Assembly: GCF_000959365.1 (NCBI RefSeq)
Contig: NZ_CP009555.1
Location: forward strand, 3,410,001 to 3,474,000
Direction: 5' to 3'
From: Burkholderia oklahomensis C6786
GTDB lineage: Bacteria; Pseudomonadota; Gammaproteobacteria; Burkholderiales; Burkholderiaceae
Length of the DNA: 64,000 nt
How positions within the stretch are numbered: the first letter of the stretch is position 1; each line of letters opens with the position of its first letter. Below are positions 45,997 to 58,346 of this stretch, piece by piece. A program made the position numbers and the translations under genes. The notes under the pieces are model-generated. The model was not told where the DNA came from. It saw only the letters and a program-made list of their open reading frames with translations, and made no database searches.

Positions 45997-46986
45997 ATGG
46001 ATCGAGCACCGGTGCGCGCGGCGATCGTCGGGGTCGGCGCGATCGGCGGATTGTTCGCGGCGGCGTTGGCGCGCGCGGGCTGGGACGTGAGCGCCTTCGC
46101 GCGCGGCGCGACGCTCGACGCGTTGCGCGAGCGTGGGCTGCGGATCGTCGGCGAACCGGGCGAAGAGACGATGGTCGCGTTGCGCGCGAGCGACGACGCG
46201 CACGTGCTCGGCGTGCAGGATTACGTCGTCGTCGCGCTGAAGGCGCAGGCGCTGCCCGACGTCGCCGCGCGCCTCGCGCCGCTCGTCGGGCAGAGGACGA
46301 CCATCGTTGCCGCGATGAACGGCCTGCCGTGGTGGTTCTTCGACGGCTTCGGCGGGCCGCTCGACGGCGCCGTGCTCGACGCGGTCGACCCGGGCGGCGC
46401 GACGGCCGCGGCGCTGCCGCCTGCGCGCTCGATCGGCTGCGTCGTCCATCTGTCGTCGGCGACGCGCGAGCCGGGCGTCGTCGCGCGCGGGCTCGGCAAC
46501 CGGCTGATCGTCGGCGCGCCGCGGCGCGAGCTGCTCGGTCCGACCGCGCGCATCGCCGACGCGCTCGCGGCGGGCGGCTTCGACGTCGAGCGCTCGGCCG
46601 ACATCCGCACCGACATCTGGGCGAAGCTCTGGGGCAACATGAACATGAATCCGTTGAGCGCGCTGACGGGCTCGGCGGCGGATCGCCTGCTCGACGATCC
46701 GCATACGCACGAGCTCGCGCTGCGGATGATGGAGGAGGCCGACGCGATCGGCGCGCGGCTCGGGTTGTCGGCCGGGATGAGCGGTCCGGAGCGGGTCGCG
46801 GTGACGCGCCGGCTCGGCGCGTTCAAGACGTCGATGCTGCAGGATCTGGAGGCGGGGCGGCCGCTCGAGATCGGGCCGATTCTGGGTGTGTTCCCGGAGC
46901 TCGGCCGCAAGCTCGGCGTGCCGACGCCGTATTGCGACGCGGTGCTCGGGCTGCTGCGGCAGCGTGCGTTCAATTCCGGGGTGTGA
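45997..46986 (+). CDS. Ketopantoate reductase (PanE/ApbA) family protein
   Basis: A 329-residue NADPH-dependent oxidoreductase. The Rossmann motif G-V-G-A-I-G-G-L-F starts at about residue 10. N-G-L-P-W-W-F marks the substrate loop, and the C-terminal domain has the catalytic Lys region I-W-A-K-L-W-G-N-M-N-M-N-P-L. GAGGAGAC lies before the start at 45997. It may be true PanE or one of the paralogues used on other 2-oxoacids; Burkholderia genomes have several. Confidence 0.85.
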   Translation: MDRAPVRAAIVGVGAIGGLFAAALARAGWDVSAFARGATLDALRERGLRIVGEPGEETMVALRASDDAHVLGVQDYVVVALKAQALPDVAARLAPLVGQRTTIVAAMNGLPWWFFDGFGGPLDGAVLDAVDPGGATAAALPPARSIGCVVHLSSATREPGVVARGLGNRLIVGAPRRELLGPTARIADALAAGGFDVERSADIRTDIWAKLWGNMNMNPLSALTGSAADRLLDDPHTHELALRMMEEADAIGARLGLSAGMSGPERVAVTRRLGAFKTSMLQDLEAGRPLEIGPILGVFPELGRKLGVPTPYCDAVLGLLRQRAFNSGV

Positions 46987-47312
46987 CGTGTCGCGCGGCG
47001 GGTGGCGGCCGATCGACGCGGGCGGCTCGTTCGAAGGCGCCGCGCGACGGCGCCGCGTTCGTCCGCGCGAGCGGGGCGGAGCGGGCAACGCTCGGGAGCG
47101 TGTCGCCGACGCGCAGCGGGGGGGCGAAGGTTGTCGAGTGACGTTCGTCGCCGATCAGTCGATCAGCTAATCGGCCAATTCTCCGAATTTCGACGCGGGC
47201 ACGGTAGTCCGCGGAAAACGCGAACGAATCGTCACCGCCCCGCGGCTACCCGACCGATGGACCCCGCGCCCGAGCGTGCCAAACGAGCCCCGGCCATCCG
47301 CTCGCCGAGCGA
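46987..47312. other. Intergenic region between convergent genes
   Basis: About 325 bp between two stop codons. No clear hairpin terminator or gene is seen. Confidence 0.4.
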
Positions 47313-47762
47313 TCAATCGGCCCGTTCCCGCGCGCCGGCGATGATCTTGTCGAGCGCGCGGCTGAACGCGGCTTTCTCGCTTTCGCTCAGGCAATCGAGC
47401 AGCGTGGCGTTCCACTTGCGCGCGATCGGCATGATTTTCCGGTTGAGCGCGGCGCCCGCCGGCGTGAGCGCGATCAGCACGACGCGTCCGTCCGCGTCGC
47501 TCGGGCCGCGCTTGACGAGCCCGCGCCGGATCAGCGCCTCGGCCGCGCGGCTCGCCTGGCTCTTGTCGAGGTTCGCGCGCCGCGCGAGCTCCATGATCGA
47601 GAACGGCCCGAACGCGCCGACCGACGCGATGATCCGCGCCTCGGGCAGCGATACGCCGAGCTTCGTCTGATACAGCTCACCGATGCCGCGGTCGGAGAGC
47701 TTGTTCAGCATGTGCATCCGGTAGGTCATGAACTGGTCGAGCCCGACTTTGCTGCCTGTCAT
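47313..47762 (-). CDS. MarR-family transcriptional regulator
   Basis: A 149-residue winged-helix regulator. The recognition helix region L-A-R-R-A-N-L-D-K-S-Q-A-S-R-A-A-E and the wing R-G-P-S-D-A-D-G-R-V-V-L are plainly present; terminal helices form the dimer. The start at 47762 matches the usual length. It lies 95 bp downstream of the glycerate kinase gene on the same strand; a role in controlling that gene is possible but not shown by sequence. Confidence 0.9.
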   Translation of the reverse strand: MTGSKVGLDQFMTYRMHMLNKLSDRGIGELYQTKLGVSLPEARIIASVGAFGPFSIMELARRANLDKSQASRAAEALIRRGLVKRGPSDADGRVVLIALTPAGAALNRKIMPIARKWNATLLDCLSESEKAAFSRALDKIIAGARERAD

Positions 47763-47857
47763 GTCGTGTCCTGAATGAGGGGTGCGGGCCCGATTGTTGC
47801 CGCATCGCGGCGCGCGGTCAACGGTGCGGCCCGCGCGGGCCGCACGTGCCGAGCGCG

Positions 47858-49027
47858 TCAGGCCCGGCCGTAGCGCAGCCGCGTCAGTTGCTCGGCCTCG
47901 TTCTCGAGCAGGCGCGCGGCGTCGCGCAGCGCGATGTCGAGCGTGATCGGTCCGGGCGCGGGCGAGAAGCAGCCGTCGAAATGATCGGACAATTGCGGCA
48001 GCGCCGCCGCGTCGATCGCGCCCGACAGCAGCGTCGCCGGCACGCCCGCCGCGCGCGCATGCCGGCACGCGACGAACGGGGCTTTGCCGTGCAGCGTCTG
48101 CGCATCCGAGCGGCCTTCGCCCGTGATCATCCAGTTCGCGCCCGCGAGCGCCGCGTCGAGTCCGATCTGCTGCGCGACGACTTCGGCGCCCGGCTCGAAG
48201 CGCGCGCCGAGCACGTGCAGCGCGAAGCCGAGCCCGCCCGCCGCGCCGGCGCCGGGCAGATCGCGGGCGCGACGAGCGGCAGTCCCCGTGGGACGGCGGC
48301 CGAGCGCCGCCTCGACGAGCGTCGCGAAATGATCGAGCGCCGCGTCGAGCGGCGCGACCTGCGCGGGCGTCACGCCCTTTTGCGGGCCGAACACGGCGGT
48401 CGCGCCGTGCTCGCCCGTGAGCGGATTGTCGACGTCGGACATCGCGACGAACGACGCCTCGGCAAGCCGCGTGTCGAGCTCGGCGGCGTCGATGCTCGCG
48501 ACGTGCGCGAGCCGCTCTGGCGTCGGCTCGATTTCGCGGCCGTGCGCGTCGAACGCGCGCAAGCCCAGGCCGGCGAGAAGGCCTGCGCCGGCGTCGTTCG
48601 TGCTGCTGCCGCCGAGCGCGACGTAGAACGTGCGCACGCCTTCGTCGAGCAGGGCGCGGATCGCGTCGCCCAAGCCCCGCGTGCTGCGCGCGGCGACGGG
48701 CACGCTCATGCCGGCCGGATCGGTGATGCCGACGATTTCCGCCGTCTCGACGATCGCCGTGCGCGCGTCGATGAGGCCGACGGCCGCGTCGCGCGGCGCG
48801 AGCGACGCGCCGGGCACGCGCAGCGTGCGGCGCGTGCCGCCGTGCGCGAGGAGCGCGTCGAGCGTGCCTTCGCCGCCGTCCGCCATCGGGCAGCGCCGCA
48901 CGACGGCGCCGGGGCGCGCCCGCGCGACGCCCGCGGCGATCGCGTTCGCCACCTGTTCGGCGGACAGCGACCCCTTGAACGAGTCGGGCGCAATGACGAC
49001 GACGGGCGCGGACGAATGCTGCGACAT
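47858..49027 (-). CDS. Glycerate 2-kinase (GarK/GlxK type)
   Basis: A 389-residue enzyme of the GlxK/GarK fold, phosphorylating D-glycerate to 2-phosphoglycerate at the end of glyoxylate/glucarate breakdown. It begins V-V-V-I-A-P-D-S-F-K-G-S-L-S-A, the family signature, and continues with P-M-A-D-G-G-E-G-T and G-G-S-S-T-N-D-A-G. The C-terminal part has I-T-G-E-G-R-S-D-A-Q-T. GGAG precedes the start at 49027. The partner tartronate semialdehyde reductase could be the dehydrogenase at 2393, but the genes are far apart. Confidence 0.93.
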   Translation of the reverse strand: MSQHSSAPVVVIAPDSFKGSLSAEQVANAIAAGVARARPGAVVRRCPMADGGEGTLDALLAHGGTRRTLRVPGASLAPRDAAVGLIDARTAIVETAEIVGITDPAGMSVPVAARSTRGLGDAIRALLDEGVRTFYVALGGSSTNDAGAGLLAGLGLRAFDAHGREIEPTPERLAHVASIDAAELDTRLAEASFVAMSDVDNPLTGEHGATAVFGPQKGVTPAQVAPLDAALDHFATLVEAALGRRPTGTAARRARDLPGAGAAGGLGFALHVLGARFEPGAEVVAQQIGLDAALAGANWMITGEGRSDAQTLHGKAPFVACRHARAAGVPATLLSGAIDAAALPQLSDHFDGCFSPAPGPITLDIALRDAARLLENEAEQLTRLRYGRA

Positions 49028-49256
49028 GGTGTCTCCGGATGCTGTTCGTGATGACGGCGGGCGGATCGCGCGGGCGGGCACGGCGGATGCGGCGCGTGCG
49101 TGCGGCGCGAAGACCGACGGGGTCGAAAAGGGAGCTTACCGGATGGCCGGCGGGTGCGGGATACCGCGCCGCGCATGTCCGGGATCGCACGGAGGGCGCG
49201 GCGTGCGCGATGCTGCGGCGCGCCACCGCCTGAACTCGCGGTGAGAGGAAAATAGT

Positions 49257-49266
49257 TTGCTAGAAT
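49257..49266 (+). promoter_or_regulatory. Extended -10 promoter upstream of tig
   Basis: TTTGCTAGAAT contains an extended -10 (TGC then TAGAAT at 49261-49266). The -35 region is weak, consistent with an extended -10 promoter. It lies about 210 bp before the tig start, leaving a long leader. Confidence 0.55.
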
Positions 49267-49475
49267 AGTCGATTCTTCCGGCCAAAGCCGTTGCTCCAAG
49301 CCGCCGATCGAGTCGCACGCGGGAGTCGCGCGCGGGGTTGAGCGGGCCGCCCGCGCGGCCTGCGCCCGATGCGCTCGCACGAGCGAACGGACGGTGCGCG
49401 GCAGCGCGTCCGTCGCAAGGCTGGCACGGCAAGGAAAAACCGATTCGCTCGAATAATTTTAGGACGATTGAAGCC

Positions 49476-50822
49476 ATGGCTAACGTTGTTGAAAACCTCG
49501 GCAAGCTCGAACGCCGTGTGACGATCTCCCTGCCGAAGGATGTCGTGCAGAAGGAGATCGACGCCCGTATTCAGAAACTCGCGAAGAACGTGCGCATGCC
49601 GGGCTTCCGCCCGGGCAAGGTGCCGCTCAAGATGGTCGCGCAGCAGTATGCGGGCCAGGTCGAGGCGGAGGTGCTGAGCGACAAGATCGGTCAGGAGTTC
49701 TTCACGATCAGCCGCGCGGAGAACCTGCGCGTCGCGGGCCAGCCGAGCTTCGAGCCGAAGCAGGACGTGGCGGAGGGCGCGTACGCGTTCGACGCGACGT
49801 TCGAGGTGTACCCGGAAGTGAAGATCGGCGATCTTGAGGCGGCAGAAGTCGAGCGCTCGACGACGACGATCGGCGACGCCGAAATCGACCGCACGCTCGA
49901 CATCCTGCGCAAGCAGCGCGTGCACTTCCACGCGCGCGGCGAAGGCGGCGAGCACGGCGACGGCGGCGCGGACACGGCGGCGCAGAACGGCGACCGCGTG
50001 ACGGTCGATTTCGTCGGCAAGATCGACGACGTCGCGTTCCAGGGCGGCACGGCCGAAGACTTCGTGTTCGTGCTCGGCGAAGGGCGGATGCTGCCCGAAT
50101 TCGAGACGGCGGCGCTCGGCCTGAAGGCGGGCGAGTCGCGCGAATTCGACCTGAAGTTCCCGGACGATTACCACGGCAAGGACGTGGCGGGCAAGACCGC
50201 GCAGTTCACGGTCACGGTGAAGAAGGTCGAGTGGCCGCACCTGCCGGCGATCGACGCCGATTTCGCGAAGTCGCTCGGCATCGAGGACGGCGATCTGACC
50301 AAGATGCGCGGCGAGATCAAGGAAAACCTCGAGCGCGAGGCGAAGCGCCGCACGCAGTCGATCGTGAAGAACCAGGTGATGGACGCGCTCCTGAAGATTT
50401 CCGAGCTCGACGTGCCGAAGGCGCTGATCGAGCAGGACCAGCAGCGCCTCGTCGAGATGGCCCGTCAGGACCTCGCGCAGCGCGGCGTGCCGAACGCGAA
50501 GGATGCGCCGATTCCGGTCGAAATGTTCGCCGACCAGGCCGAGCGCCGCGTGAAGCTCGGCCTCGTGCTGGCCGAGCTGGTGAAGGCGAACGGCCTCGAG
50601 GCGAAGCCGGAGCAGATCCGTGCGGAAGTCGACGAATTCGCGAAGAGCTACGAAGACCCGAAGGAAGTGGTCCGCTGGTATTATTCGAATCAGCAGCGCC
50701 TCGCCGAAATGGAAGCGTTCGTCGTTGAGAGCAACGTCGTCGATTTCGTGCTGGGCAAGGCGAAGGTGACGGACAAGGAAGTAAGCTTCGAAACACTAGC
50801 GAGCGCAACGGCGCAAGCATAA
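49476..50822 (+). CDS. tig: Trigger factor (ribosome-associated chaperone and PPIase)
   Basis: This 448-residue cytosolic chaperone binds nascent chains at the ribosome exit tunnel. The ribosome-binding N domain has the signature G-F-R-P-G-K-V-P, the FKBP-type PPIase domain lies at about residues 165-250 ([13 protein letters not shown]), and the C domain forms the substrate cradle. Length is normal. The ATG at 49476 is chosen because the protein then begins M-A-N-V-V-E-N-L-G; an earlier ATG at 49338 gives unrelated residues. First gene of the tig-clpP-clpX-lon block. Confidence 0.97.
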   Translation: MANVVENLGKLERRVTISLPKDVVQKEIDARIQKLAKNVRMPGFRPGKVPLKMVAQQYAGQVEAEVLSDKIGQEFFTISRAENLRVAGQPSFEPKQDVAEGAYAFDATFEVYPEVKIGDLEAAEVERSTTTIGDAEIDRTLDILRKQRVHFHARGEGGEHGDGGADTAAQNGDRVTVDFVGKIDDVAFQGGTAEDFVFVLGEGRMLPEFETAALGLKAGESREFDLKFPDDYHGKDVAGKTAQFTVTVKKVEWPHLPAIDADFAKSLGIEDGDLTKMRGEIKENLEREAKRRTQSIVKNQVMDALLKISELDVPKALIEQDQQRLVEMARQDLAQRGVPNAKDAPIPVEMFADQAERRVKLGLVLAELVKANGLEAKPEQIRAEVDEFAKSYEDPKEVVRWYYSNQQRLAEMEAFVVESNVVDFVLGKAKVTDKEVSFETLASATAQA

Positions 50823-50955
50823 GTGTTGCTCTAGCGGCGTGCCGGCTGTCGGAGCGACGGCCCGCACGCCGTTTTTTCATGATGCGGCGCCGCGTGCGAC
50901 GTCCTCGGGCTCGTTTCCTGCCGTTCAATACTCATTCCCGGACAAGGCTCATTGA

Positions 50956-51609
50956 ATGATTAATCGCGCTCAATTGCTGGACACGTTGGCTTCGCAAGCC
51001 CCGCGGGATTTCGAGGCGCAAGCGCTCGGGCTCGTGCCGATCGTCGTCGAGACGAGCGGCCGCGGCGAGCGTTCGTACGACATCTACTCGCGGCTCCTGA
51101 AAGAGCGCATCGTGTTCATGGTCGGCGAAGTCAACGACCAGACGGCGAATCTCGTGGTCGCGCAGCTGTTGTTCCTCGAAAGCGAGAATCCCGACAAGGA
51201 CATCAGCCTCTACATCAACAGCCCGGGCGGCTCGGTTTCGGCCGGGATGGCGATTTACGACACGATGCAGTTCGTCAAGCCGGACGTGTCGACGCTCTGC
51301 ATGGGCCTCGCGGCCAGCATGGGCGCATTCCTGCTCGCGTCGGGCGCGAAGGGCAAGCGCTATGCGCTGCCGAACGCGCGCGTGATGATCCATCAGCCGC
51401 TCGGCGGCGCGCGCGGCCAGGCGTCGGACATCGAGATCCAGGCACGCGAGATCCTCTACCTGAAGGACCGCCTGAACCACCTGCTCGCCCAACACACCGG
51501 TCAGGACGTCGAGCGCATCGCGCGCGACACCGACCGCGATAATTTCATGTCCAGCGAAGATGCGAAGGCGTACGGGCTGATCGATCACGTGTCGATCAAG
51601 CGCCCGTAA
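50956..51609 (+). CDS. clpP: ATP-dependent Clp protease proteolytic subunit ClpP
   Basis: The 217-residue subunit forms the 14-mer protease chamber that works with ClpX and ClpA. The catalytic Ser121 is in G-L-A-A-S-M-G-A-F, His146 in V-M-I-H-Q-P-L-G, and Asp is near residue 195 (R-I-A-R-D-T-D-R-D). The first residues may be a processed propeptide. It lies 133 bp after tig and 159 bp before clpX, all on the same strand. Confidence 0.98.
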   Translation: MINRAQLLDTLASQAPRDFEAQALGLVPIVVETSGRGERSYDIYSRLLKERIVFMVGEVNDQTANLVVAQLLFLESENPDKDISLYINSPGGSVSAGMAIYDTMQFVKPDVSTLCMGLAASMGAFLLASGAKGKRYALPNARVMIHQPLGGARGQASDIEIQAREILYLKDRLNHLLAQHTGQDVERIARDTDRDNFMSSEDAKAYGLIDHVSIKRP

Positions 51610-51768
51610 GCTTTAGTGGGGTGCCGCCCCAATAGGCGCGGCGCCCGCCAGACGCCCCGAGCATCTGCGGCAAAAGAACATCGCCGCCGTCTCCCGAGTA
51701 TTTACCAGGTCATGGTATCGGGGACAAACGGCGTATCATGTAACTCACGTGTCCGGAGGCTCTAATTC

Positions 51769-53040
51769 ATGGCGGACAAGAAAGGTTCGAACAGCGAGAA
51801 GCTGTTGTATTGCTCGTTTTGCGGAAAAAGCCAGCATGAGGTGAAAAAACTCATCGCGGGGCCGTCGGTGTTCATCTGCGATGAATGCATCGATTTGTGC
51901 AACGAGATCATTCGCGACGAAGCGGCCGCGGCGGGCGTCGAAGCCAGTCTGTCCAAATCCGACCTGCCGAGCCCGCAGGAGATTCGCGACATCCTCGATC
52001 AATACGTGATCGGACAGGAGCGCGCGAAGAAGATCCTCGCCGTCGCCGTCTACAACCACTACAAGCGCCTGAAGCATCTCGACAAGAAGGACGACGTCGA
52101 GCTGTCGAAGAGCAACATCCTGCTGATCGGCCCGACGGGCTCCGGCAAGACGCTCCTCGCGCAGACGCTCGCACGCCTTCTGAACGTGCCGTTCGTGATC
52201 GCCGACGCGACCACGCTGACGGAAGCGGGCTATGTCGGCGAGGACGTCGAGAACATCATTCAGAAGCTGCTGCAGAACTGCAACTACGAGGTCGAGAAGG
52301 CGCAGCGCGGGATCGTCTACATCGACGAGATCGACAAGATCAGCCGCAAGTCGGACAACCCGTCGATCACGCGCGACGTGTCGGGCGAGGGCGTCCAGCA
52401 GGCACTGCTGAAGCTCGTCGAGGGCACGATGGCGTCGGTGCCGCCGCAGGGCGGCCGCAAGCACCCGAACCAGGATTTCATCCAGGTCGACACGACGAAC
52501 ATTCTGTTCATCTGCGGCGGCGCGTTCGACGGCCTCGAGAAGGTGATCACCGACCGCACCGAGAAGACCGGCATCGGCTTCGGCGCGACCGTGAAGAGCA
52601 AGCAGGAGCGGGACGCGGGCGAAGTGCTGCGCGAGGTCGAGCCGGAAGACCTGATCAAATTCGGGTTGATCCCCGAGCTGATCGGCCGTCTGCCCGTCGT
52701 CGCGACGCTCGGCAAGCTCGACGAAGCCGCGCTGATGAAGATCCTCGTCGAGCCGAAGAACGCGCTCGTCAAGCAGTATCAGAAGCTGTTCGCGATGGAG
52801 CGGGTCGAACTCGAGATTCGCCCGGACGCGCTGCAGGCGGTCGCCCGCAAGGCGATCCGTCGCAAGACGGGCGCGCGCGGGCTGCGTTCGATCATCGAGC
52901 AGGCGCTCCTCGACGTGATGTACGAGTTGCCGACCCTCAAAGGCGTCGGCAAGGTGATCATCGACGACAACGTCATCGAAGGAGACGGCAAACCGTTACT
53001 CATTTATGAGGACACGCCGAAAGTGGCGGGTTCGAATTGA
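51769..53040 (+). CDS. clpX: ATP-dependent Clp protease ATP-binding subunit ClpX
   Basis: A 423-residue AAA+ unfoldase. The N-terminal zinc-binding domain has C15-x-x-C18 and C37-x-x-C40 (C-S-F-C-G-K, C-D-E-C). Walker A is G121-P-T-G-S-G-K-T128, Walker B is Y-I-D-E-I-D-K-I, and the ClpP-docking loop carries I-G-F-G. C-terminal sensor-2 G-A-R-G-L-R is present. It feeds substrates to ClpP. Its 3' end is followed by a strong terminator. Confidence 0.98.
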   Translation: MADKKGSNSEKLLYCSFCGKSQHEVKKLIAGPSVFICDECIDLCNEIIRDEAAAAGVEASLSKSDLPSPQEIRDILDQYVIGQERAKKILAVAVYNHYKRLKHLDKKDDVELSKSNILLIGPTGSGKTLLAQTLARLLNVPFVIADATTLTEAGYVGEDVENIIQKLLQNCNYEVEKAQRGIVYIDEIDKISRKSDNPSITRDVSGEGVQQALLKLVEGTMASVPPQGGRKHPNQDFIQVDTTNILFICGGAFDGLEKVITDRTEKTGIGFGATVKSKQERDAGEVLREVEPEDLIKFGLIPELIGRLPVVATLGKLDEAALMKILVEPKNALVKQYQKLFAMERVELEIRPDALQAVARKAIRRKTGARGLRSIIEQALLDVMYELPTLKGVGKVIIDDNVIEGDGKPLLIYEDTPKVAGSN

Positions 53041-53062
53041 TCGGCTTTGAAGTTTCATGAGC

Positions 53063-53098
53063 AAAAAGCCGTTCATGGAATCGTGAACGGCTTTTTTT
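53063..53098 (+). terminator. Terminator after clpX
   Basis: The stem AAAAAGCCGTTCA/TGAACGGCTTTTT with an 8-base loop ends in a T-run. It separates clpX from lon, so lon needs its own promoter in 53099-53234. Confidence 0.92.
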
Positions 53099-53234
53099 CG
53101 TTTATCTTGTGGGTAACTCTGACTCGAACCGCACGGTAACTTTTTTACTGAATATTTCCCACGCGCTGAAGGCTTGCAATCCACTGTGCCGGCCTTACTT
53201 ACCGAACAATTGATTCCACTCATGGGGAAATGAA

Positions 53235-55655
<2,421 letters not shown>

Positions 55656-55685
55656 GCGCGCGCGGGCAGTTCGCGTTTCGCTGAC

Positions 55686-55720
55686 AAGCCCACGGCCGCG
55701 AGGCCGTGGGCTTTGTTTTT
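55686..55720 (+). terminator. Terminator after lon
   Basis: A 12-bp perfect stem AAGCCCACGGCC/GGCCGTGGGCTT with a 4-base loop is followed by TGTTTTT. It separates lon from the HU gene. Confidence 0.93.
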
Positions 55721-55881
55721 GCGCGCGACGGCAGGTTGCGCTCGCGAGCGAGCCTGCGAGTGCGGCGGACGCGTCTTGACGTTTTCGTTTCGGCTTCCTC
55801 TAATGGATGGAGGCGGCGCGTGGCGCTTTTTTCCTGCTTGCGCGCCGAGCGACGAACAAGCCGACCGACCACGGAGCACGG

Positions 55882-56154
55882 ATGAACAAGACCGAATTGA
55901 TCGAACATATCGCAAGGCAAGCGGACCTGTCGAAGTCGTCGGCAGCGCGTGCGCTCGACGCGCTGCTCGGCGGCGTTACGAACACGCTGCAGCGGGGCGG
56001 CGCGGTGACGCTCGTTGGCTTCGGCACGTTCGAGGTCGGCAAGCGCGCCGCGCGCGGCGGCCGCGACCCGCGCACCGGCGCGGCGATCGAGATACGCGCG
56101 GCGAACGTGCCCAAATTTAGGGCTGGCAAAGCACTGAAGGATGCGCTAAACTAG
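55882..56154 (+). CDS. hupB: DNA-binding protein HU
   Basis: A 90-residue nucleoid protein. It begins [11 protein letters not shown] and contains the core V-T-L-V-G-F-G-T-F, the DNA-embracing arm ([13 protein letters not shown]) and the closing [12 protein letters not shown] dimers bend DNA and organise the nucleoid. Position between lon and ppiD is the usual one for hupB. The tRNA-Val gene begins 57 bp after the stop with no terminator between. Confidence 0.96.
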   Translation: MNKTELIEHIARQADLSKSSAARALDALLGGVTNTLQRGGAVTLVGFGTFEVGKRAARGGRDPRTGAAIEIRAANVPKFRAGKALKDALN

Positions 56155-56211
56155 CCGGCTTGCTGCTTGAGGGGTGCGATACTCCGATCGAGAACGGCGT
56201 GAATCCGGAGC

Positions 56212-56287
56212 GGGTGCTTAGCTCAGTTGGTAGAGCGGCGCCCTTACAAGGCGTAGGTCGGGAGTTCGAGCCTCTCAGCACCCACCA
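56212..56287 (+). tRNA. tRNA-Val (anticodon TAC)
   Basis: A 76-nt tRNA with encoded CCA: acceptor arms GGGTGCT/AGCACCC, D-arm GCTCAGTTGGTAGAGC, anticodon loop CTTACAA giving TAC, and T-arm AGTTCGAGCCT. It sits just downstream of hupB and may be partly cotranscribed. A hairpin terminator lies at 56344. Confidence 0.97.
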
Positions 56288-56343
56288 GTTCCGTTTCGCG
56301 ACACGCGTTCGACGCAGCCCGAAGAAGACTGCAGCAGCGACTG

Positions 56344-56380
56344 AAACCCGCATGGCGATTGGCTTTGCGGGTTTTTGTTT
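56344..56380 (+). terminator. Terminator after tRNA-Val
   Basis: AAACCCGCA pairs with TGCGGGTTT around a 13-base loop, followed by TTGTTTT. Nothing else is seen between here and the HPF stop at 56602. Confidence 0.8.
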
Positions 56381-56601
56381 TGGCGACGCCGTTGAAGAGG
56401 CGCGGCTCGCGCGAAGGAGCCGCTTCCGGCCAGTCGCCGAATTGCCGCGACGATGGCGGGTGCGCGTATTGCGGCGCCACACCGCGATCGTTTGGCGTCG
56501 TTCGCTCGGCGCCAAGACGCTATTGATGCGGCGTTGTCGGCTCGCATGCGCGTGCGCCGCGCGCTCGTGGCTCGCCGCGGCCGCGGCGATGCCGTGCCAC
56601 G

Positions 56602-56931
56602 TTACGCGGACTGCCTCGTCCGATCCCGGCGCCTGCTCACCGCGTCGTCGAGCATCCGCTCGGCATTCTTGAACGCGTCGCGCAACGCGACGTGCACGTC
56701 CTCGTCGGATTCGCGATTGGACACGAGCTCGTGCCCCGGGATCGTCACGTCGATGTGCACGTCGAACGGCTTGCCCTGGCGCTTGTGCTTGTCGTCGAGG
56801 ATCACGCTGACCCGGCAGCGGATGATGTCGGCGCAATAGCGTTCGAGCTTGGCGGCGTGGCGGGCGACGGCCTCTTCGAGCGCGTCGGAGCGAGGCATGC
56901 CTTGAATCGAGATTTCGAGCGGTAATTTCAT
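56602..56931 (-). CDS. HPF/RaiA-family ribosome-associated factor
   Basis: A 109-residue protein with the S30AE fold of hibernation-promoting factor and RaiA. It starts M-K-L-P-L-E-I-S-I-Q-G-M, has the positive helix A-A-K-L-E-R-Y-C-A-D-I, and the strand segment H-I-D-V-T-I-P-G-H. These bind the 30S decoding site and block translation in stress. The start at 56931 fits this N terminus; a longer frame to 57171 is Arg/Pro-rich and unsupported. It is the short form, lacking a C-terminal dimerisation domain. Confidence 0.88.
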   Translation of the reverse strand: MKLPLEISIQGMPRSDALEEAVARHAAKLERYCADIIRCRVSVILDDKHKRQGKPFDVHIDVTIPGHELVSNRESDEDVHVALRDAFKNAERMLDDAVSRRRDRTRQSA

Positions 56932-57349
56932 TGTTGTACTCGGTGAAAGACGAGGTAGACGAAATGGGGCGAGCGTATGCGTCGTCGACCGCGGACGGTG
57001 CGCGAAGCGGATTCGCGCGGCCCGGCTCCTTGCGGGCGGCAACGCCTTCATTGTTCGTCGCGGCGCGAATGGCGGCTTGACGTCGATCAACGCTGGGCGA
57101 TTGCGCTCGGGTGCGCACGGGATGCGTTTTCGGCGCGAATGCGCCGCAGTGCGGCGGCGCATCTTGCGCAAGCGGGAGAGGTGCGGCGCGCATGGCGTGC
57201 AACGCGAGCGCCGTACGTCGCGGCGCTCGGTGCGCGAGCGCCCGGATGCGCGGCATTGCTTCGTTGACTCAGGTCAACGTCGGCGAGGACGCCTGCCATA
57301 GGCTGAAACTGTCGTTGCATTCGTTCGGTGTCATGCAAGGAGCGTCTCC
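56932..57349. other. Divergent intergenic region, HPF / BCAM0308-like gene
   Basis: About 420 bp of core-type sequence. No gene is supported; it must contain promoters for both flanking genes but no strong consensus elements are obvious. Confidence 0.4.
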
Positions 57350-57844
57350 ATGAACCATCGCACGCGGCCTTTCAAGGCAGGCAGTCACGAAGAGGTCTAT
57401 CCCGGACTCGCGCAAGATCCTTATGCGATGCGTCGCAAACTGCACGAGCCGACGGTGTGCCCGACCTGCGGCGCGGTTTTCAGCGCCGGGCGCTGGCAGT
57501 GGCTCGCGCGTCCCGGCGACGCGCACGAGCATCAATGCGGCGCCTGTCAGCGCACCGCCGAGCGTCTGCCGGCCGGCTATCTCCATATAGACGGACCATT
57601 CGCCAACGAGCATCTGTCCGAACTGCTCCAGTTGCTGCGCCATCACGAGGAGCGGGCGCGCGCGGGGCACCCGATGCAGCGGATCATGTCGATCGACACG
57701 GATGGCGGCGCGACGGTCGTAACCACCACCGACGTCCATCTGGCGCGCAATCTGGGTTCGGCGCTGAAGTCCGCGTATCAGGGCTCGCTCGACCTCAAAT
57801 ACAGTCTCGACGAACAGCTCGTCCGCGCGTATTGGCGTCGATGA
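57350..57844 (+). CDS. BCAM0308-like conserved protein with zinc ribbon
   Basis: A 164-residue protein resembling the BCAM0308 family. It has a zinc-ribbon motif C-P-T-C-G-A-V-F then H-Q-C-G-A-C-Q-R, after which comes a helix-rich domain (N-E-H-L-S-E-L-L-Q-L-L-R-H-H-E-E-R) and a C-terminal K-Y-S-L-D-E-Q-L-V-R-A-Y-W. The function is unknown. AAGGAG precedes the start at 57350. The next gene on the strand (58101) may be functionally unrelated. Confidence 0.75.
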   Translation: MNHRTRPFKAGSHEEVYPGLAQDPYAMRRKLHEPTVCPTCGAVFSAGRWQWLARPGDAHEHQCGACQRTAERLPAGYLHIDGPFANEHLSELLQLLRHHEERARAGHPMQRIMSIDTDGGATVVTTTDVHLARNLGSALKSAYQGSLDLKYSLDEQLVRAYWRR

Positions 57845-58100
57845 GCGACGCGGCGCATGTGGCGTTGTCCGCGTGTCGCGGCCGCCCGTGCGCGGGCGTT
57901 TGCCGCAGCTTCGCCGCGTGCAGGCAGCCGATGCGCAATGGTCGTGTGCGCGCATATCGATGTCGTGCGATGGCGCAGGCCAAGCCTGCCTGAACATCGG
58001 CGCCGGCAACCCGGCCGCCATGCGGCGCGCGGCGCCGCATCCGGAGCCGGCCACCCGTGCAGGCCGGTTCGATCGACGTACTCTCGGACCTGGAGACGAC

Positions 58101-58346
58101 ATGCGCTGGACGGTCGATCGCTACCCGGTATCGATGCGCAACATCGCGCCTCCGGTGCGCGACAAGGCGATCGAGATCGCCAATGCGCTGCTGAGAGAGG
58201 GGATGTCGGAAGGCAGCGCGATCCGCATCGCGATCGCGCGGGCGAAGCGTTGGGCGAGGGCGAGGGCGAGGGCGAGGGCGAGGGCGAGGGCGAGGGCGAG
58301 GCGCCGCTTCGTTGCGGACGCAACCGACGACGAATGGACGCGGTGA
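58101..58346 (+). CDS. Small DUF2188-like protein with Arg-Ala repeat tail
   Basis: An 81-residue protein. The first 45 residues (W-T-V-D-R-Y-P-V-S-M, V-R-D-K-A-I-E-I-A-N-A-L-L, and E-G-S-A-I-R-I-A-I-A-R-A) match small helical proteins found widely next to stress genes. The middle is an Arg-Ala repeat encoded by eight copies of GGGCGA, so tail length can vary without frameshift. The start at 58101 follows CTGGAGAC; an upstream frame start at 57873 would add 76 Arg-rich residues. Confidence 0.6.
   Translation: MRWTVDRYPVSMRNIAPPVRDKAIEIANALLREGMSEGSAIRIAIARAKRWARARARARARARARARRRFVADATDDEWTR
58252..58299 (+). repeat. Hexanucleotide GGGCGA x8 inside a coding region
   Basis: Eight perfect copies of GGGCGA, encoding repeated Ala-Arg, within the small DUF2188-like gene. 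As a multiple of three, copy-number change alters tail length but not frame. Confidence 0.85.
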
